From NCBI GenBank assembly GCA_032622095.1, contig CP136066.1:114229319-114293318 (forward strand): a stretch of DNA of 64,000 nucleotides, in the 5' to 3' direction. A program made the translations under genes and the position numbers. This document shows, one piece after another, positions 28,201 through 35,900 of this stretch; position 1 is the first letter of the stretch; every line of letters starts with the position of its first letter. The notes below the pieces were generated by a model, which worked only from the letters and a program-made list of their open reading frames with translations, ran no database searches and was not told the origin of the DNA. The stretch comes from Siphonodentalium dalli. Taxonomy: Eukaryota; Mollusca; Scaphopoda; Gadilida; Siphonodentaliidae.

Positions 28201-30067
28201 TTAGGGCATTACTGTAAATGATTCAACTCTCGTCCAGCTTGGAAAGGAGGCCAATTTCATTTTGATGCTACTCTATTAAGAGGCTACTTGTCATCAAATC
28301 ACATAAACATACCTTCAAAAACGTTATACCAACTATCAGGCCATTGCCATGGTTACATAGGTTGATAGCATCAATAGACACAATTTCAGCATCACCTAGA
28401 ATAGAAACAAAACATAATACCCTTTCTGAACTAAAGAAAGATATAAAACCATCAAAAGCCCCTCAGATCACAACATGCTACAAACCGATATAATTATATA
28501 ATCACTGGCATTGTTTATGCTAAACCTTTGCATCTTTATTAAATATATAACATTTGTAATGACCTCAGACCATCTGTAGAGTGATTTACTCAGCTGTGCA
28601 ATGCATCAAAGATGTTCTAGTCTACTGTTAATAGCATGATATGTGTATTGTTGAAACAATTTTTAAAATATTAGATACAATAGCTTTCTTTATCTGAATA
28701 TTGGCATAAGAGACATCAGAAAATGATATAGCCATATTAATAGCTAAGTAGTCCAAAGGCATGGGATGGAATTGGTGAATTGGGTTTAATATCGCTCCAA
28801 ACAAATTTACCAGTACATAACACACGATTTTGGACTGATTTAAACCAAATTTGATGTGGTGACTCGGGGTACGCTTGGCACTTTTGCCATTTGTGTTGCA
28901 ATAAGTTCCAGGTTCAACCCTAATTCGCCTGTACTATACATAGAACTATATCAATATGAATTGTTCGCAAGAATGATGCGGATGGGCAGTGGTCCACAAC
29001 CCTTCCACCACCCCTGCATACACCCCTGACACACATTATGGTATCGGTGTATTTTCTGATTATAATAGTGATTATATTTTTAATTGGTTTAAATATCACA
29101 TCATACTTATTTGATAGTAGAAGACTGATGTGATAATAATATTATTAGGTGAAACAAAACCCTTTATGACTTCTTCCTGATAATAGTCCAGAATGAACAA
29201 ATCTAGGGAGAAGATACTCTATTCAAGAATTTTAGGCTGATCCCTACAGTGAATTATCACCAGCATTTAAATTAAGAATTTTCATGAGTATCAATGCGTT
29301 TTGTGTTTTTGTCATGAAATATACCAGTACTACCCCGCTGGACAAAACAAGTGTCCATTGGCACCGCGGTGTATTTGCCGTTCGGTCGCGGTGTCAGAGT
29401 TTGTAACTGCAGTTGAGCACCGCGGCCGAACAGCAAGTACACTGCAGCCGAGCGGCAAGTACACCATGGCCGAACGGCAACTACAACGCGGCCGAATGGC
29501 ATGTACATCGTGGTTAGATTTCGGGTTTGTATCATCTTTTTTCAGTTTAATGAACGTACACCGCGGCAACTACACCATGGCCGAATGGCAAGTACACCGC
29601 AGCCCAACTGTTGTTAGCCGGTGGAGCCGCAGTGTAGTTGCATTTCGGCCGCGGTGGCAACGCTAACTGCACCGCGGTTAAGTGGACACTTGTTTTGTCC
29701 AGCAGGGTAGGTACTATAAATTAACATCATAAAAAAAATTGTGTTCATATATACAAGAAAACATCCAATTCAGTATTTTGTGACATGTTAATTGCTACAG
29801 GTCTACATGTATTTGTAGACTCCTATTGTGCAACACATATTTGTCAAACTCACCAGGAATATATGTAAACTGTATGTCTGTTGACGATGGGGTTAGCTTA
29901 TCTTGTGATCTCTGGTATTCCACTGACAGTACTTTGCCTTTGAGTGAAGACACAAGTAGTTTGTTGACACCGTCTGGACCCCGCAACTTTGTGAGGCCAT
30001 AAACATTAGTCTGAGAAGGGAGCTTACAGAAATGAGCATCGGTCCACTTCCAATTTCCCTGTTCCAT
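7115..30067 (-). CDS. KPTN: Kaptin (KICSTOR complex subunit), partial, multi-exon gene
   Basis: Kaptin is a beta-propeller subunit of KICSTOR (KPTN, ITFG2, KICS2, SZT2), which anchors GATOR1 at the lysosome and restrains mTORC1 when nutrients are low; older work also linked it to F-actin. Nine exons are visible on the minus strand: 30067-29854, 28395-28313, 26353-26257, 22997-22943, 21662-21569, 20391-20309, 16596-16487, 15712-~15605 and 7250-7115. All have AG acceptors and GT donors, and phases agree through exon 8. Blocks aligning with my memory of human KPTN include SQTNVYGL, SLKGKVL, AEIVSID, VGITFLK, EYNLDIVS, ETVFLLSGSDGKIH and LLPDSDRYD. The ATG at 30067 is chosen because an in-frame stop lies just upstream. 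The family is about 430 residues; roughly 325 are seen here. The exon for the 'LEPAVVYR' stretch was not found, and the C-terminus is off the left edge. Introns hold nearly all the repeats from 7 to 30 kb. Confidence 0.92.
7321..7565. mobile_element. 245 bp TTAA-ended MITE, copy 1
   Basis: TTAACCATTTCTATACTAAAT at the left; inverse at the right ending GGGTTAA. Same family as 15364-15598. Only 70 bp from the last visible KPTN exon. Confidence 0.75.
7979..8400. repeat. Inverted duplication of the left terminus and flank of the 5 kb element
   Basis: 7979-8035 (including TTTTTACCCAAAATATGTATC) recurs inverted at 8298-8352, followed directly by another outward-facing terminus at 8353-8398. This suggests a second element end or a hairpin-mediated rearrangement. 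Confidence 0.7.
8710..8851. repeat. Two poly-C runs
   Basis: C-rich run near 8713-8729 and 19 consecutive C at 8833-8851. Simple sequence, liable to assembly error. Confidence 0.8.
10230..10680. repeat. 117 bp GC-rich minisatellite, about four units
   Basis: AGGAGGCATGACCAC recurs at 10261, 10378, 10495 and 10613. The period is a multiple of three, so both strands stay open and yield repetitive open frames. Diverged single units recur near 10730-10820 and 11480-11560. I do not consider it coding. Confidence 0.85.
11640..12841. other. AT-rich right interior of the 5 kb element
   Basis: No tandem repeat or recognisable protein. Open frames up to 117 codons look like chance. Confidence 0.5.
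13630..13722. repeat. Long-stem hairpin, ~40 bp arms
   Basis: GCAGAATGAGGTTCCCAGAG and the following 20 bases pair with 13681-13722. Probably a small MITE. Confidence 0.85.
13821..13972. mobile_element. 150 bp hairpin MITE
   Basis: TAGAGATAAAC..CCTGTTTTGTTGGACATTC pairs imperfectly with the region ending TTTATCTCCTA. Non-coding. Confidence 0.7.
14673..14846 (+). mobile_element. Hairpin-bearing TTAA MITE family E, copy 1
   Basis: Begins TTAACACTTTCATGATGGGG and ends TCATGAAAAGGTTTTA. Inside, 14730-14787 is a near-perfect palindrome, TTCTCTTATATATGCGAGTC facing its complement. Copies at 21803-22065 and, inverted, 57146-57380. Confidence 0.8.
15364..15598. mobile_element. 235 bp TTAA-ended MITE, copy 2
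   Basis: TTAACCCTTTCTTTACTAAAT and complement. Ends within about eight bases of the likely 3' splice edge of KPTN exon 8. Confidence 0.75.
15605..15712 (-). CDS. KPTN: KPTN exon 8 (3' end uncertain)
   Basis: Acceptor TTTCAG at 15713-15714, then ELLQQFNTEHDSTITSIQLF, equivalent to kaptin [20 protein letters not shown]. The reading frame stays open to about 15605, where a weak GTTTTT donor would sit only eight bases from a short inverted-repeat element (15364-15598). An earlier GTACCA at 15638 is the alternative donor. Confidence 0.8.
16487..16596 (-). CDS. KPTN: KPTN exon 7
   Basis: 110 bp encoding VLWLNSVYIKDYHERLTAVG then YHNGKVSVFRVDV, equivalent to kaptin VLWLDV and LSALGCQSGYVRVAHVD. 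The acceptor is TTCCAG and the donor GTCAGT. Confidence 0.9.
16685..16870. repeat. Short hairpin repeat
   Basis: CCAAACCTCC facing GGAGGAGGGTTTGG, followed by a G-rich stretch. Non-coding intronic sequence. Confidence 0.45.
17085..18490. repeat. Degenerate ~150-180 bp tandem array in KPTN intron
   Basis: CTAGTGATTTTTGGAATCGGT-like sequence recurs near 17149, 17302, 17472, 17883 and 18061, with TATTTCTTGGTAATATGGC and GATAACCAAGCAT between. About seven units. No protein. Confidence 0.75.
18580..19130. repeat. Two-unit dispersed repeat
   Basis: ACCAAATTTCAATCAGATCC and GACGGACAAAA-like blocks recur about 165 bp apart (18850-18910 and 19015-19075). Confidence 0.6.
19131..19260 (+). repeat. Fragment of family F (63.7-64 kb relative)
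   Basis: CTCCCATCTAGAGG, GATCCRTATGAAGTTTGGTG and ATTTRTCATGCAAAGA match the partial copy at the right window edge. Confidence 0.65.
19376..19662. mobile_element. 290 bp foldback element with ~100 bp arms
   Basis: TGATAGGCATACTAGTATCT through GACTGTTATCCCCCGCAAAC and a G-run pairs with the region ending at 19662. Non-coding. Confidence 0.8.
20309..20391 (-). CDS. KPTN: KPTN exon 6
   Basis: 83 bp, acceptor TTGCAG, donor GTAAGT. It encodes a poorly conserved basic stretch, then NVFPEFSQADD, the equivalent of kaptin NLFPELTNL. It joins in phase to exons 5 and 7. Confidence 0.88.
21569..21662 (-). CDS. KPTN: KPTN exon 5
   Basis: 94 bp encoding LVEFVKETHE then ETVFLLSGSDGKIHMYQE, a close match to kaptin ETVFLLSGNDPAIHLYKE. 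The acceptor is TCCAG. The donor GTAATA is weaker than the others, so the 3' boundary rests partly on the frame and on the end of similarity. Confidence 0.93.
21803..22065 (+). mobile_element. TTAA MITE family E, copy 2, with two internal hairpins
   Basis: Ends TTAACCC and GGGTTAA; contains two successive CTCTTATATATGNGA palindromes (about 21870-21915 and 21955-22015) separated by ~40 bp. Confidence 0.85.
22943..22997 (-). CDS. KPTN: KPTN exon 4
   Basis: 55 bp micro-exon. The first of two adjacent AGs is the acceptor, because only that choice keeps the frame and gives QGCQSIELKFIPYHLSN, matching kaptin AQSCLNLELQFTPFQL. The donor is GTGAGT. Confidence 0.9.
23330..23996 (+). repeat. Family F repeat, forward copy with three ~163 bp units
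   Basis: Starts near AGCTCAACTTGGAAAGGG; ATCCAAGATGGC recurs at about 23445, 23608 and 23757, each with ACTCGTTCCCATCTACATGT; ends with CGGACGACGGACGAC. Same family inverted at 39336-43215. Confidence 0.85.
24055..25359. mobile_element. 1.3 kb foldback transposon with ~500 bp arms
   Basis: CTCACAGGCTCCTGGGG at the left; inverse ending GCCTGTGAG at 25359. Arms match to about 24560 and 24853; the ~290 bp centre is unique. TAAA flanks both ends (24051-24054, 25360-25363). No transposase. An 82 bp derivative is at 31400-31481. Confidence 0.88.
25950..26153. mobile_element. Pogo-like MITE, copy 1
   Basis: CAGTAATGCTCTAATTAATC at the left, complement at the right, TA on both sides. The CAGT start and TA target fit pogo/Tigger-type mariner elements. 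Confidence 0.85.
26257..26353 (-). CDS. KPTN: KPTN exon 3
   Basis: 97 bp between acceptor TTGCAG and donor GTAAGT. It encodes LDADSRN, then FLNLYSSW and DEYNLDIVS, corresponding to kaptin FLNIY and EYNLDSIA. Confidence 0.93.
27082..27242. mobile_element. 161 bp MITE
   Basis: GTGCCTAATAAT and complement ATTATTAGGCAC at the ends; the interior repeats CACTATTATTA motifs. Confidence 0.6.
27748..28041 (+). other. 97-codon open frame, unknown
   Basis: ATG-started frame in KPTN intron 2, opposite strand. The predicted protein looks globular (alternating L/I and charged residues; NCLEIIICYIL, KIWTQSIKHL) and is not made of repeats seen elsewhere here. I recognise no family. It may be chance or a decayed exon. 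Confidence 0.2.
28077..28214. mobile_element. Pogo-like MITE, copy 2 (shorter)
   Basis: CAGTAATGCCCTAAGTAATC and complement, flanked by TA. Lacks part of the central hairpin present in copies 1 and 3. Confidence 0.85.
28313..28395 (-). CDS. KPTN: KPTN exon 2
   Basis: 83 bp, entered in phase 1 and left in phase 0. It encodes GDAEIVSIDAINL then LIVGITFLK, matching human kaptin AEIVSID and VGITFIK. The acceptor is TTCTAG and the donor GTATGT. Confidence 0.94.
29330..29710. mobile_element. 381 bp element with 22 bp GC-rich internal repeats
   Basis: Termini CTACCCCGCTGGACAAAACA and complement. Inside, units like CACCGCGGCCGAACAGCAAGTA repeat about every 22 bp (29430-29520) and again, partly inverted, on the right (29570-29690). 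GTA may flank both ends. CCGCGG palindromes recur. Non-coding despite several open frames. Confidence 0.8.
29854..30067 (-). CDS. KPTN: KPTN exon 1 (start exon)
   Basis: 71 codons plus one base. It begins MEQGNWKW and contains SQTNVYGL and SLKGKVLSVEYQ, matching the N-terminal propeller blade of kaptin. The donor is GTGAGT. A TAA codon in the same frame lies about 27 bases upstream of the ATG, so the start is well defined unless an upstream coding exon exists. Confidence 0.93.
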
Positions 30068-30523
30068 TTTGGTTATACGTGCATCAGCCACATCTTACAT
30101 GTAGTTTTGATAATAACCTGAGAATAGCTCATCTACAAATGATTAAAGGTACTGCATTTATCACAGAACATTTGATTCAGCTTATTTTTTTCAATATGAC
30201 TTGACCTGGATTATTATAATGCCGATTAAGCGCACTGATTAGTTTGGATAGGCATGCAGGTCAAGTAGTATTGAATATATGCAAATGAGGTCATGAATGG
30301 AAGTGGAAATATGAACAAATACTTCAGAATTACAAATTAATTTTGTCGCTTTCAAAAGTGCTTCTGTGAGAATTAAGCCATTACCATGAACTGTTACATC
30401 GAGGAACTAGCCCCATGTTGGTATGCAGGCCAGTTCACTCAAGCGGGGTTCAATCAACTGTATATAGGCCAAAGTGTTAGAGATTGCTGGTAAGCTGGGA
30501 ATTTGGCTATGGACATACATGTA

Positions 30524-30736
30524 CAGTAATGCTCTAATTAATCAACTTCTTAACCACAGCAGAATTATGGGTGACTTTTCAGGATTTAGTCTGAAGTTTG
30601 GCTTTTTACCAATCATCGGAAAACTCTCGCCAAGAGCTTTCCGATGAATGGCAACAAGCCATATTTCCGACTAAATCCTGAAAAGTTACCCATAATTCTG
30701 CTGTGGTTAAGAAGTCGATTAATTGGAGCATTACTG
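30524..30736. mobile_element. Pogo-like MITE, copy 3, upstream of KPTN
   Basis: Same termini and TA flanks; lies about 460 bp upstream of the KPTN start codon, within the divergent promoter interval. Confidence 0.85.
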
Positions 30737-31146
30737 TATATCCTAAAAGTGAGGGTAAAACTCATCTCAGCACAAAGATTTATGTCAATTCTTGCAAAAT
30801 GGATGTTCACGATTTTCCAGCACACACTTTAATTAAAGGTTCTCAATCCGATCCAATGGTCCCCATATAATCAGTTCCAACAACAACAACATTTTTAGAA
30901 ATGCCGCTTCAGTTATCAGAATTGATTAATTGCCCAAAATTAATGCTAACCACTGCCAACTATAGTATAAAATTACCCGATAGGTGTTATTTATCAACAT
31001 GTTGTTCAACGAAATTTGGCCTTATTATCAACACAAAGCCTCTTGATTTTAGAGTTATCCAACTTCATCTGCAATTACAATGTAGGTGCGAGACCATCAA
31101 CTTTTTACTGGGCCACTAATAAGTCTTGATGGTGAAAAATAATATA

Positions 31147-31752
31147 CCTTATTACTCGTATTTAAAATCGCGCAGTACTATTTTTCGCTCAGTTTTGAAT
31201 TCGCGCACTTTAAATTCGCACACCTAGCTGCGCGAATTCAAAACTGACTAAACTATTTTCGTAATATTTCCGTGATATTTTCGTATATCTTGAAACTGAT
31301 GAAGTTTCGGTTCTTAGTCCTTGCTAAATACATCATAATTTTGTGGCGACCTGCAATATTAGTATTTCTTATACAAGCATTTCAACAATGTCTCTGTCAC
31401 AGAGATCTGGGGAAAATTACTAAAATACCTGTATAGACTATAGTCTATATTGGTATTTTAGTAATTTTCCCCAGGGGCCTGCATGTTACCATGATTTGTC
31501 GCTTGCCATTGTGGGCAATGGTCTTGATAGCGGTTGGCCGAATGTAAATTTATGCATACATGATGTACAGGCTAATTGTCTATTCAACCGTTCATAATAT
31601 ATGTAATTTCAGCAACATAGCCATCTTGTATTTCATATATGACTGTGATTTAGATTAAACTTCGGAGTCGTACTATTTTTCGCTCAGTTTTAAATTCGCG
31701 CAACATTGGGTGCGCGAAAAATAGTACCGCGCAAATTTAAATACGAGTAAGG
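31147..31752. mobile_element. 606 bp TA-flanked element nested in family B copy 3
   Basis: CCTTATTACTCGTATTTAAA at the left; TTTAAATACGAGTAAGG at the right; TA on both sides. Sub-terminal CGCGC blocks with TACTATTTTTCGC on each side. No transposase. Confidence 0.8.
31400..31481. mobile_element. 82 bp hairpin derivative of the 24055-25359 foldback
   Basis: CTGGGGAAAATTACTAAAAT and its complement meet around TATAGACTATAGTCTATA. These are the outer ends of the 1.3 kb element joined with almost no interior; it lies inside 31147-31752. Confidence 0.85.
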
Positions 31753-31874
31753 TATTTCAAAAAATTATATCTATATATAATAACTCTTGAGCTTTGATAG
31801 GTGGGTTCCTCGACTCGAATCAAATATTTTTTACCCCAAATCCAAACAAGTATAGTACGGTAATTGAGGGGCGC

Positions 31875-32100
31875 TTAAAGGTACTCAATCTGATCAGAGG
31901 GTCCCCATATCATCAAGATACAACAAATACAACAACATGGTTTCTTCAAAATACGCTTTAGTTATCAGAATCGGTTAATGGCAACAAAATAATGCTTGCT
32001 ATATATATATACTGTCAACTATGGTATCAACTTTCCCAAAACGTGTTATTTATCAGTATTTTGTTCAACGAAATATGGCCATATTATCACTTGAGTATTC
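31875..32100 (+). mobile_element. TTAA element family B, copy 4, truncated
   Basis: Starts TTAAAGGTACTCAATCTGAT at an internal TTAA of copy 3; recognisable to ATATGGCCATATTATCAC, then ends without a right terminus. Confidence 0.65.
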
Positions 32101-32266
32101 ACAAAATTTAGCAGTAATACCACTTGTTTTTACGATAATGGTCATATACCACTATAATAGAAGCATTACCGTACCGGTATAGAAAATATAATAATTAGCG
32201 CGTTTCAACTTTCCAGGATAGATAACTCTTGAAAAAGTTACAAAGACAACACATTCAGCGATAATA

Positions 32267-32319
32267 AATATCTGCACCTCTATACTATTTTACTATAATA
32301 GTAAAGAGGTGCAGATATT
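32267..32319. repeat. Short palindrome upstream of PNO1
   Basis: AATATCTGCACCTCTATACT faces its complement; about 22 bp arms. About 380 bp before the PNO1 start codon. Confidence 0.8.
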
Positions 32320-32695
32320 AATTTTTTCGGTGTTTTTGAAACAAATTTCCAACAATTGTGATTTCATCATCATAATTGATCCACTTCGTCAATCTGCATA
32401 TTCCTAATTTTGTAAGAGAATCGATTTTTTAAAGTCTTATTGGAAAACCGCTCAAAATTCGTGAACGAAATATGATGCAGACACCATAAATAGGAGTTAT
32501 GATGCTCCTCAAAAATATCTGAAGTCATACATTGTACATTACACTCTAGAAATACGCTTAATACGCGGAAGATTCGTTTTGGATCGTCCTTGTCATCCGT
32601 TCCGTGCTTTTATAATGTCCTTTTCCGGTTTTGAAATAATCATGTCAACAACACCACGTGAAACATAACAAAGGTGCGATAAAACAGATAAAAAG

Positions 32696-32908
32696 ATGGA
32701 CACAGACACACCAAAAGAGGCAACACATGCTGAGTTCACAGAAGTTAAAAGAAAATCAAGAAAAAGAAAGCTTGATCCTGATTCAAAACAACAGAAAATA
32801 GCAGAAATGGAAATTTCACACACAGACACACCACCGGCTGTGGCACTGGCAGAACAAAACATGGCAAAGAGGCCTATATTTCCACCTATAAGTGGCGACA
32901 AATTGATG
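32696..32908 (+). CDS. PNO1: PNO1 exon 1
   Basis: 71 codons from ATG to donor GTATGT. The basic, acidic-mixed tail (VKRKSRKRK) suggests a nuclear or nucleolar signal; the conserved part is [13 protein letters not shown] at the end. The exon ends in phase 0. Confidence 0.94.
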
Positions 32909-35900
32909 GTATGTTATTATTTGACTTTACTCTGGAAAGGTGCAGGTACGCAATCTTGCGTATTATCACACCGAGTGTCCACAGGTCCAGATCCCTTGCG
33001 TTCTCATAAAAGCCGAGTGTTCATAACCGAACACAAAGTTCTTCACAAGTTCAAAATCAAATATTGGCAAATATAACAAATAAAGTTCATAGGCGTATGT
33101 CTTCATGTTCAAACTATTACTATACAACGTTTGGTGGAGTTTGGGTCAATAATAGAAAAGCCGAACACAAGCTTCTGTTCGGCATTCAGTAACCGGTAAT
33201 TATATAATTAACACACACACCATGCAGCGAGTAACGCTAATCGGCTTTGTGAAACACATGTGTTTTTACATTTAACAATTACCAATTTATTTTTACAATG
33301 CACGAACATGGGATTTTCATAATGATACATTATTAGAAAATATCAGTCCCACCATAAACTGTCTAAGATCGAAGTCAAAAATATAGACTAAATAGAAAAG
33401 CATTTAGACAGCATGTACCCTTGTGTGTGTCGATAATGTAGAGAATATGTCCTGAGGGACGTGATGTGAAATATAGTGGTGTGATCAGGTGGTCAAGTCA
33501 TACTTTACTGTATAAGTAACTGGGTATATATACGCACGGGTGGCGTTCATTGCAGAAATATTCATATTTGTTCAAATCGCCATCAACAGAAGGAATTAAA
33601 TTTATATAGTTTTGTTCATATGGCATGCCAAACATAATCAGCTCTTAAATAGTATAGTGTTGTCAAGACGTACTATGGTGTACGTAAACAAGAACCTGCT
33701 CGTGTTACAGAAGTTTTGCTTCTGTTTATATAACACAGCTCAATTATATTGGTTAATCACACACAAATGATATAACCACTCTTTATTATTTCCATAACAG
33801 GAAAACAGTAACAAATAACGCTCTTTATGTTTACCATATCCGGATCTAAACAAAAGCCAGGTAACGTAACGTTTTTTGCTTTTGTTTACATACATGTAAC
33901 AAAGGGGAAAAAATTGACAATAACATACTGTTTATGCCATATTTCTGATTGGTATACATGTAAGAACAAAGTCTGTCTTTAATATTAATATTTTACTATT
34001 CTTTCTGTTTATGGCGGTTTTTGATGGAGGTGAATATTTTAACAGAATACCCACCGCCAACACCGCCCGTATCTTTAATAGGAAAGTGGAAACTATTTTT
34101 ACTTCATGTGGCACGTACCGTACTTTCTCTTAATTCAATTCCCCGATGATGGCATTATTTTCAGAGATCAGGCAGAAATTATAGTAATCCCATCGCAAAC
34201 CCATTGGGCCTATAACTTGCATGACTATTCCACAAAGCCGTTATGTATCTGGCATTTGAGACAACATATAAATCTTTATTATCCTCCATATATTAGAAGA
34301 GTTAGATACAAACTCACAATAAAGTGTAAACATATATACAAATACATAAAGTGCTGCAAGCTATAGGCGACCAACGGCTGGACCATCTGAGATGAAAATT
34401 TGTACAAGGTAATTTTAACCGGGGAGTAATGAGTTGCATTAATAAAGTTATCATTATCTCTTGATATTCCTATTAATTCAACTGAAATAGATATTCTTCA
34501 ATTTATTTGCAAATTTAGAAATATAATGTTGCAATTTCAATTTTGCGATGCTCCAACTAAAATGTACTGTTGAGTCAGCGTTAATTTGTCCAAGTTTGTC
34601 TTGCCATCGTTGGCTGAACATTCTTTTGCTAATGTTGGCCCAATATTGTGTTGCCAATGTTGATTCAGCGTTGGATAAGGAAACGGGGTATATAACGGGA
34701 AGCCAACATTACATGTATGCCAAATTTCCAATGTAACGCTGGCCCAATGAATCATTGCTACATATGGGTGTATATTAGGGCCCTGCGAACCTTAGATTTT
34801 AGGTCGAACCGAACCTTGAAACCGAATCATCATCTTGGTTTCACACCAAAGTAAACCGAACCTCGAACCCAAACACCGACCGTGTTGTTGTAGACTCATG
34901 ATATAGTGGACAATCAGAATAGTTAGTGGACATTATTATAGTAAAATCAACAGTTATTTAATTATTGACCATCTGCACTATCAGATAATTACATAATAAA
35001 GAATTAGTTTATATTGGAGATGGGTATTCTCTTTATTCGACCGTGACTTTGGTTTTTAAATCTACGCATTTTGTGTTCTGATATTTTCTGTTTTTGCAAG
35101 TGACTTACAATTTTTTTATCAGAAAAGTAACAAACGTAGGGTCCCAAATAAGCACTGTGCAGGGGGAATTTTCTCTTGTAAATAAATTAAGTACCTGTAT
35201 GGCATATTATTATTGTAATGACGACACTCAGTAACTATTAACAGACAGCTAAATTGTAGCAAGACATCAAATCACTCGACCGTCAATCTATAACTCTGTG
35301 ACAACACACAACAAAGATCAAAGAGTGCAGATGTGGTTCTGTAGCAATTTAAGTGTCACACTCACACAGTCACAAGACAGAGAGCATCGGGTAACATAAT
35401 CATGTCAATCATTTATGCTGATAAACAAAGACCACACCCTCTCCAGGCTCGCCTCACTGTGATTGGTTGAATCCAATTGTATAGATACTGAAGTGCTGCC
35501 CAGAAATACCTGTTTCAGCCAGTCATTCAGTTTAGCACAGTTGTGTGTAAACCAATTAATATACTGTATCTAAACAATTCCTAGTACGCAATATTTGCTC
35601 ATTTTGCAGAAAAATTTCGATATAAACGAATCCCGAACCGGACCGAATCATCTCGGCAGTTTTGAATCGAATCGAACAGTTCGCAGGGGACTAGTGTTAT
35701 ATTTCACATTGCGTCCCCCGGGACATATTTTCTATATTATCGACACACACGTTGAAGCAAATGCTATATAACACACACAGGCATTGTTGCCAATGCCAAT
35801 ATCAGACCATATATGTATGTGGTTGGCCGGGTCACTCAGTAACCGTTTATCTTACGGTAGAAAATAAACAGTATCTCACTTTTGCGGCACATATTTCTGG

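Larger units (their letters stand above)
25364..29329. other. KPTN introns 1-3, unique-looking sequence between MITEs
   Basis: Outside the exons and MITEs, AT-rich with no recognised content. A hydrophobic 135-codon frame at 26644-27051 (minus) is probably chance. Confidence 0.45.
30833..31878. mobile_element. TTAA element family B, copy 3, split by a nested insertion
   Basis: Starts TTAAAGGTTCTCAATCCGAT, runs to GTGAAAAATAATA at 31146, resumes after 31752 and continues to GAGGGGCGCTTAA, where copy 4 begins inside its TTAA. Confidence 0.75.
30068..32695. promoter_or_regulatory. Divergent KPTN-PNO1 intergenic interval
   Basis: The two start codons are 2.6 kb apart in opposite orientation, so both promoters and 5' UTRs must lie here. 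Most of it is repeat: a pogo-like MITE (30524-30736), a TTAA element with nested insertions (30833-31878), a second truncated copy (to about 32100) and a small hairpin (32267-32319). The least repetitive parts, and the best promoter candidates, are 30068-30520 for KPTN and 32320-32695 for PNO1. No clear TATA box or initiator stands out. Confidence 0.6.
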
